36,720 nt of DNA from an uncultured Porphyromonas sp. (GTDB lineage Bacteria; Bacteroidota; Bacteroidia; Bacteroidales; Porphyromonadaceae). The translations under genes were made by a program, and so were the position numbers. The stretch covers positions 1-36,720 of the forward strand of contig NZ_CALHVI010000061.1 of the NCBI RefSeq assembly GCF_938039215.1, given 5' to 3'. Position 1 is the first letter of the stretch, and each line of letters opens with the position of its first letter. The notes beneath the pieces were generated by a model. It had not been told where the DNA came from. It was given only the letters and a program-made list of their open reading frames with translations, and did not search any database. Shown one piece after another: positions 32,400 through 36,720 of the stretch.

Positions 32400-33575
32400 T
32401 TAGAACTGTACCAAGCGAACAACGAGCTTCGTCGTCACACCTTCAAGTACTTGGTCATTTGCTCTCTTCAGTTCGAGCTCGACCGTCACAGTACGAGCAT
32501 CCTTGTCGTAGTGGGCAGAGTTTACTTCAAAGAGAACATTCTTGAGATACACATCTCGTGTATCAATCCCGCCAGAAACTTTGCCTACGAGGTCGTGATC
32601 TCCATGCTCCCAGCTCAACTCACCTGAGTAGCGAATAGAGGCACTAGCGAGCTTGATCCACTGGATCGGGTTAACCTTGAGGACACGAAGCAGGGCAGCG
32701 TCATCGGCAGGCTTGCTCTTCGCCAGCTTATTTCGCATCCATTCGTTGAGGGGGATAGTAGTGGAAAAACCAAGGTCATTCTTCAGCGACGAGAGCGGCT
32801 TGAAGCCCTTGACGACGAAGTCGATCGTCAGCAAATCCTCCTTATTGTAGCGGGGAAGGTTCACAGTACCACGGAAGGAGAGGGTATTGTTGGAGTGGTC
32901 TGTACGGGGATCTGAGAGCACTACGGCATACTTCTCTCGGTCATACTCCTTCAAGAAGGAACCCGAGTACACCCCGAACTGACGCTCCATGCCACCGAGG
33001 TAGTACTTCGGGGCGAAGGTCTCATCAATTTGGAACTTCTGCAGGAAGTAATCCCGACGGGAGATGGGGATACGGAGGAACTCCGATCCCGAGATCCCAT
33101 TGTAGCGCACCTTGAAGGCAAGGGCATCGCTACCATGAGCGCCTTCTTCGTACTTCATATCTACAAGCTCCAGGAGCTTCAGATCTTCGGCAGTAAGCGT
33201 ATAGGGATCGCCTCCAAGCTCAGAAGAGGAGAAGGTCACGAAGGGAAGTAGGTCAGCTAGCTTGATAGCCTCCTTATCACCGCCCCAAGCAAACTCCTCG
33301 ATCTTGAGCGTGCTCAGTAGCTCCGCCGTCTTAGCCTCAATAGGCTTGACGACCATGCGCTTAGCCATGTGGTAGTCCGAGGGCTTCTTGGGTTCGGCAG
33401 GCTTCTGAGGATCCTCGGGGTTCTGAGGGTCATTAGGTTTCTGAGGCTCTTCGGGCTTCTGGGGATGCTCAGGGTTAGGCTTGACACGAGGAGTATCATC
33501 CTTGGACTTACAGCCCGTAGCTACCCCGAGGGTGAGGAGCATAGCGAAGAGGAATATCTTCTTGGTCTTCATCAT
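32400..33575 (-). CDS. Lipoprotein with proline-rich linker, function unknown
   Basis: This 391-residue lipoprotein has start 33575 (MMKTKKIFLFAMLLTLGVATGC, Cys22). The frame stays open a further 74 codons upstream to 33797, but that part has no signal character and spans the promoter, so it is rejected. The first 30-odd mature residues form a tether of proline/lysine/glutamate repeats (PQKPEEPQKPNDPQNPEDPQ), followed by a globular domain of about 320 residues containing SEFLRIPISRRDYFLQKF, TNLSFRG-like strands and a C-terminal strand-rich part ending LVVRLVQF. I do not recognise the domain. The linker suggests display away from the outer membrane, as for Bacteroidetes surface lipoproteins (inference). 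Confidence 0.78.
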   Translation of the reverse strand: MMKTKKIFLFAMLLTLGVATGCKSKDDTPRVKPNPEHPQKPEEPQKPNDPQNPEDPQKPAEPKKPSDYHMAKRMVVKPIEAKTAELLSTLKIEEFAWGGDKEAIKLADLLPFVTFSSSELGGDPYTLTAEDLKLLELVDMKYEEGAHGSDALAFKVRYNGISGSEFLRIPISRRDYFLQKFQIDETFAPKYYLGGMERQFGVYSGSFLKEYDREKYAVVLSDPRTDHSNNTLSFRGTVNLPRYNKEDLLTIDFVVKGFKPLSSLKNDLGFSTTIPLNEWMRNKLAKSKPADDAALLRVLKVNPIQWIKLASASIRYSGELSWEHGDHDLVGKVSGGIDTRDVYLKNVLFEVNSAHYDKDARTVTVELELKRANDQVLEGVTTKLVVRLVQF

Positions 33576-33761
33576 ATAAATGTACAAAGTGAATAAGTGG
33601 ACTCCTGAGAGCTCGATCCAGGAGGAGAGGAGTGTAAAGCGTTCCCATGGCTCATGTGTACCTTGAGGGAAGCGGAGGAAGCCCGTAAGATCACGGACTG
33701 CGAGCTCAAGACTTATAGTAAGCGAAGGAGGCAGAGAGCGCTCTTGCCTTTCGCTGGGGCG

Positions 33762-33769
33762 CAAAGTTA
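33762..33769 (-). promoter_or_regulatory. -7 box upstream of the proline-rich-linker lipoprotein
   Basis: The minus strand reads TAACTTTG, matching TAnnTTTG. It would give a leader of about 180 nt before the start at 33575. A TTTTG element lies too close (11 nt) to be a standard -33. Confidence 0.5.
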
Positions 33770-33925
33770 CGAAGAAATGCCAAAACCATTCCCCCACGGC
33801 TCTCTTGGCGGAGTCACTAGCCCCTCCCTTCCACTAGCAAACACCTTGCCAGAAGCTCCACATTCGCCCCTCCTCTGCCTCTATGACATTCCCCCCTCAA
33901 GAGCCTCAACGTGATCCCAGAAGAA

Positions 33926-34063
33926 GCACTACTGTTGCCTCTCCCGAGGCGCTACTATTACCTCCAGAGAGGCGCTACTGTTACCTCGAAAGAGCCGTAC
34001 GATAACCTCAGTCTAGGCACTACTGCTAGCCCGAGATAGGCTCTATCGGTAGTTCTCAAGAAG
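33926..34063 (+). repeat. Degenerate 23-bp tandem repeat (about six units)
   Basis: Units start at 33926, 33949, 33972, 33995, 34017 and 34040 (lengths 23, 23, 23, 22, 23, 24). The first three share GCRCTACTRTTRCCTC followed by a variable five-base segment and a purine-rich end (GAG). The later units decay (CCGTACGATAACCTCAG, GCACTACTGCTAGCCC). It is non-coding, between divergent promoters. The period equals that of the palindrome arrays, but the core sequence differs. Confidence 0.8.
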
Positions 34064-34298
34064 CATCACTAACATCCTCTGGCACTCTGCAGGGACAGCT
34101 CGAGCCTAACATGCCTCCAAAGGGAACAAGTCCCTCCGTTGGGCATGGATGAAGTACCTTCTATACGAAGGTTCAGACTTCGAGCTTCTAGGAAAGATCC
34201 CAGCTAGCTGGAGGGAAGCGACTTTACAGCGAAAAGGGCGAGCACGCACAAGCAAAGCTCTTCGAGAACTAACAAAATTTCCACCTCCGAGAAAGAAG
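34064..34298. other. Gene-free stretch upstream of the DUF1697 gene
   Basis: The ends of short ORFs here (both strands, up to about 75 codons) overlap each other and a promoter and look random. Nothing else was recognised. Confidence 0.5.
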
Positions 34299-34306
34299 TA
34301 CCTTTG
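34299..34306 (+). promoter_or_regulatory. -7 box of the DUF1697 gene promoter
   Basis: TACCTTTG matches the Bacteroidetes -7 consensus, 46 nt before the ATG at 34353. A TTT lies 18 nt upstream; no TTG. Confidence 0.55.
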
Positions 34307-34352
34307 CATCTCCACAGGGCTTACACAGTCCTCCACTTACCCCTTATAAAGA

Positions 34353-34898
34353 ATGAAACAAGAGCAAATCATCCTTCTCCGTGGTGTCATGCCCAGCGGG
34401 AAGAACAGCATACCTAAGATGGCAATTCTTCGCCAGCACCTCGAAGATGCAGGCTTCGAAGCCGTCCGCACCTACATCCAAAGCGGGAACATCCTCCTTC
34501 GGAGTGATCTGCCGAAGCAAGCACTAAGTGAACGCATTCACGACCTCATCTCCGAAAAGTATGGAGCTGACCTCGCCGCCCTCGTCTTCCTCCCCGAGGA
34601 GCTACAAGCATGGGTTGATGCTCTGCCCTTCTCCCCCGAACTTGATCCCAGCCGAGTCTTCTTCACGATGACGATGGAGCACCCCAAAGCCGAACGCCGT
34701 CAAGCACTTTCGGAAAAGCCTTGGGGAGAAGCGACACTACACCTCACGGAGCAATGTGCCTACATCCATGCTCCCAAGACCTACAAGAACTCCAAACTCA
34801 CCAATAACGCTCTGGAGCGTCACCTAGGTGTAACCTGCACCACCCGCAACCTCAACACCCTCCGTCGCATCCTCGCCCTCGCCTCCCAAGAAGACTAG
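34353..34898 (+). CDS. DUF1697 family protein
   Basis: This 181-residue cytosolic protein of the DUF1697 family has no established biochemical role. Recognisable family features are the N-terminal LLRGVMPSGKNSIPKMAILRQHLEDAGFEAVRTYIQSGNILL (usual form RGINVGGKN...MAELR...G...V.TYIQSGNV), the central FFTMTMEHP strand, and the C-terminal YKNSKLTNNALERHLGV.CTTRNLNTLRRI. Length is normal. It is monocistronic with its own promoter. The intergenic surroundings are repeat-rich on both sides. Confidence 0.88.
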   Translation: MKQEQIILLRGVMPSGKNSIPKMAILRQHLEDAGFEAVRTYIQSGNILLRSDLPKQALSERIHDLISEKYGADLAALVFLPEELQAWVDALPFSPELDPSRVFFTMTMEHPKAERRQALSEKPWGEATLHLTEQCAYIHAPKTYKNSKLTNNALERHLGVTCTTRNLNTLRRILALASQED

Positions 34899-35057
34899 CC
34901 CCACTCCGTCCTCCCCTCGCTCCCATCCCCCAGCCTTCGCTCCATGCTCATACCGAAGCCTAACTCGCATCTCTGCAGGCAGCGAACAACCTCCCCTCTT
35001 CAAAGCCTAGCGCCCTCGAAGTAGACTTTCCTCCTCCCCTCACTGCAGCACAAAGCA

Positions 35058-35108
35058 AAGAAGCAGTACGCATCTCTAGGTCATCGCCCAGAATGCGTAC
35101 TGCTTCTT
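35058..35108 (+). terminator. Long perfect hairpin, probable terminator
   Basis: A 16-bp perfect stem AAGAAGCAGTACGCAT (35058-35073) with 35093-35108, then CTCCTTGC. It lies 160 nt after the DUF1697 stop. The T-run is weak (TTCTTCTCCTT), so it may be a terminator or simply a stable RNA hairpin. Confidence 0.55.
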
Positions 35109-35190
35109 CTCCTTGCTAACTAAGTCAAACACCATCCCAAGACCTCCCTTCCTCCTCCGTCCTGCTCTATACTCGAAAGACCGAAGCAAC

Positions 35191-36165
35191 AGTCAAATGG
35201 GACAGAGAAGAGAAATGGAAAGGCTAGGCTATTCCAAGCATAGATCGGAAGCAGGACAAACTCCACCTCCTATGCGGGCTACTTAGATAAACAACAATAA
35301 GGTAAGGGAAGGCTCTACCACCCCCACCCTCGGAACATGATGCTACGATGAGCATCCCAGCCAACACTGCCCACTTATACGAATAGCGACCGGATGAAGA
35401 TGCCTCCATCCCGATTATCCCCAATACACCAAACGAGCATAACTACCTCCACAATCACTACACACCGCTACAATCACACAAAAGGCGAGAGAAGGCGCTT
35501 CCTCGTAGCCCTTGAAGCATATCGCAAGCAGCAAGCTTCTCTACTTGCAGCACCCACCTGCATAAACGGGAACAGGGCAAGGGATGTCGCTTCCTCTCTA
35601 GCGCTTGAAAGATATTTTTGGGGATGAGTATCCTTGCAGGCTGTGAACACAGCTATAAACAATAATAGGCGAGGGAAGCTCGTGTCTCCCTCTCCCTTGA
35701 AGCATACCGCTAGCCGTAAGCACCTCTACTTGTAGCAGCCAACTGCATAAACGACAATAGGGCAAGGGAAGCTACTACCTCCATACGCTTGGCATACATC
35801 GCAGGGGACAAGAATCCTCGCTGGCGTAGGCTCCGCGATAAACAACAATAGAGCAAGAGTGGGAGTAGCCCCCGCACCCTAGCTATGGAGCCTATGGAGC
35901 AAGTAGTCCCAGCGCAATGGGTACAGGCATAGACAATTGCAGGCTAAGATATCTACTACCTCCACTCCCCTAGAATATGCTGCAGGCGGTGAGTATCCTC
36001 GCTCGCAGTAGATACCTCCACAAACGACAATAGGGCAAGAGTGGCCACTGCCTCCCTCGCCCTAGAATACATCTCAGAGAACTGTAGTTTCTGCTTCCCC
36101 CTTGTCCCTACTGCCATAAACGACGATAGGGCGAGAGGGGCTACCGCCGCCCTAACCCTATAAAC
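35191..36165 (-). repeat. Degenerate tandem array of about 92-bp repeats next to the rRNA operon
   Basis: Successive units can be phased on the motif ATAAACRACAATAGGGCAAG at 35287, 35377, 35470, 35562, 35655, 35747, 35838, 35929, 36020 and 36116 (spacings 90, 93, 92, 93, 92, 91, 91, 91, 96). A more diverged unit starts near 35191. Within each unit further conserved blocks follow in order: GGCTACTACCTCC, CTTGAAGCATATCGCAG, AAGTATCCTCGC and TTGCAGNAGCTACCTGC. Copies differ at many positions. The period is not a multiple of three and stops interrupt all frames, so it is not protein-coding. It ends at the 5S terminator. This explains the otherwise empty 1.3 kb between 34899 and 36212. Strand is given relative to the adjacent rRNA operon only. 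Confidence 0.88.
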
Positions 36166-36204
36166 AAGGAGCGGGTGTGACTGCTATTGCAATCACACCC
36201 ACTC
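36161..36204 (-). terminator. Rho-independent terminator of the rRNA operon
   Basis: A 12-bp stem with one wobble (36169-36180 with 36193-36204, GAGTGGGTGTGA on the minus strand), followed on the minus strand by CTTGTTTAT. It lies just past the 5S gene. Confidence 0.85.
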
Positions 36205-36212
36205 GCTTCTAA

Positions 36213-36322
<110 letters not shown>

Positions 36323-36411
36323 ATATCTCAAATATCTAGACAATCATTGACTCGATAAAAACATTCGATACTCACAATCGCATCGCTAAGTCGGTATACA
36401 ACCACTATGCG

Positions 36412-36720
<309 letters not shown>

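Noticed and set aside
33576..33797. N-terminal extension of the proline-rich-linker lipoprotein
   Set aside because: The extra 74 residues precede a perfect lipoprotein signal and cover the -7 box region, so the start at 33575 is far better.
34106..34349. Short ORFs on both strands before the DUF1697 gene
   Set aside because: They overlap each other and a promoter, and show no recognisable composition or motif.
35191..36165. Possible CRISPR array downstream of 5S
   Set aside because: The repeated blocks differ between all copies and conserved blocks are spread over the whole 92-bp unit. CRISPR needs near-identical repeats with unique spacers. No cas genes were seen.

Overview
The window reads as chromosome from an oral-type Bacteroidales bacterium, most likely a Porphyromonas species. 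The evidence is the partial 16S rRNA, a SusC/SusD pair, a Bacteroidetes-style TonB, an OxyR with Cys199/Cys208, a glutaminyl cyclase very like the P. gingivalis enzyme, and promoters of the Bacteroidetes type (TAnnTTTG at -7, TTG near -33). Base composition is moderately high GC with C-ending codons, which explains the many long antisense ORFs I left out.

Layout: the left edge lies inside a 16S gene (minus strand, 5' part only) with two tandem rRNA promoters. The right edge lies inside the 3' end of a 23S gene followed by a 5S gene (minus strand). The window is therefore the stretch between two rRNA operons, and probably a contig bounded by rRNA repeats. Between them: (1) a SusC/SusD outer-membrane uptake pair (2101-6977); (2) tonB (7733-8449); (3) a six-gene plus-strand run of prenyl diphosphate synthase, TatD nuclease, nitroreductase, glutaminyl cyclase lipoprotein, SufE and a GH92 alpha-mannosidase lipoprotein (8685-14909); (4) a small outer-membrane protein; (5) a rearranged spot where a truncated, frameshifted alpha/beta hydrolase (minus) meets a truncated second GH92 copy (plus); (6) class II fructose-bisphosphate aldolase and an M3 peptidase; (7) an outer-membrane barrel protein; (8) a minus-strand run of topoisomerase IV subunit A, a DUF3316-like protein and an S41 peptidase lipoprotein; (9) a YD-repeat-like lipoprotein and oxyR; (10) a candidate small RNA divergent from oxyR; (11) a siderophore-type TonB-dependent receptor; (12) a proline-rich-linker lipoprotein; (13) a DUF1697 protein; (14) a long gene-free stretch up to the right-hand rRNA operon.

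Functional themes are TonB-driven uptake (SusCD, siderophore-type receptor, TonB), surface and periplasmic processing of proteins and glycans (GH92, M3, S41, glutaminyl cyclase), isoprenoid and Fe-S housekeeping, and peroxide sensing.

The most unusual content is non-coding. There are four intergenic clusters of a 17-bp palindrome (CGACCYACNGTRGGTCG) at about 23-bp spacing with a defined polarity. There is a degenerate array of about 92-bp repeats (about 11 units) just downstream of the 5S gene, and a separate 23-bp-period array at 33926-34063. There is also a structured candidate small RNA with its own promoter and terminator, in an oxyR-oxyS-like divergent arrangement.
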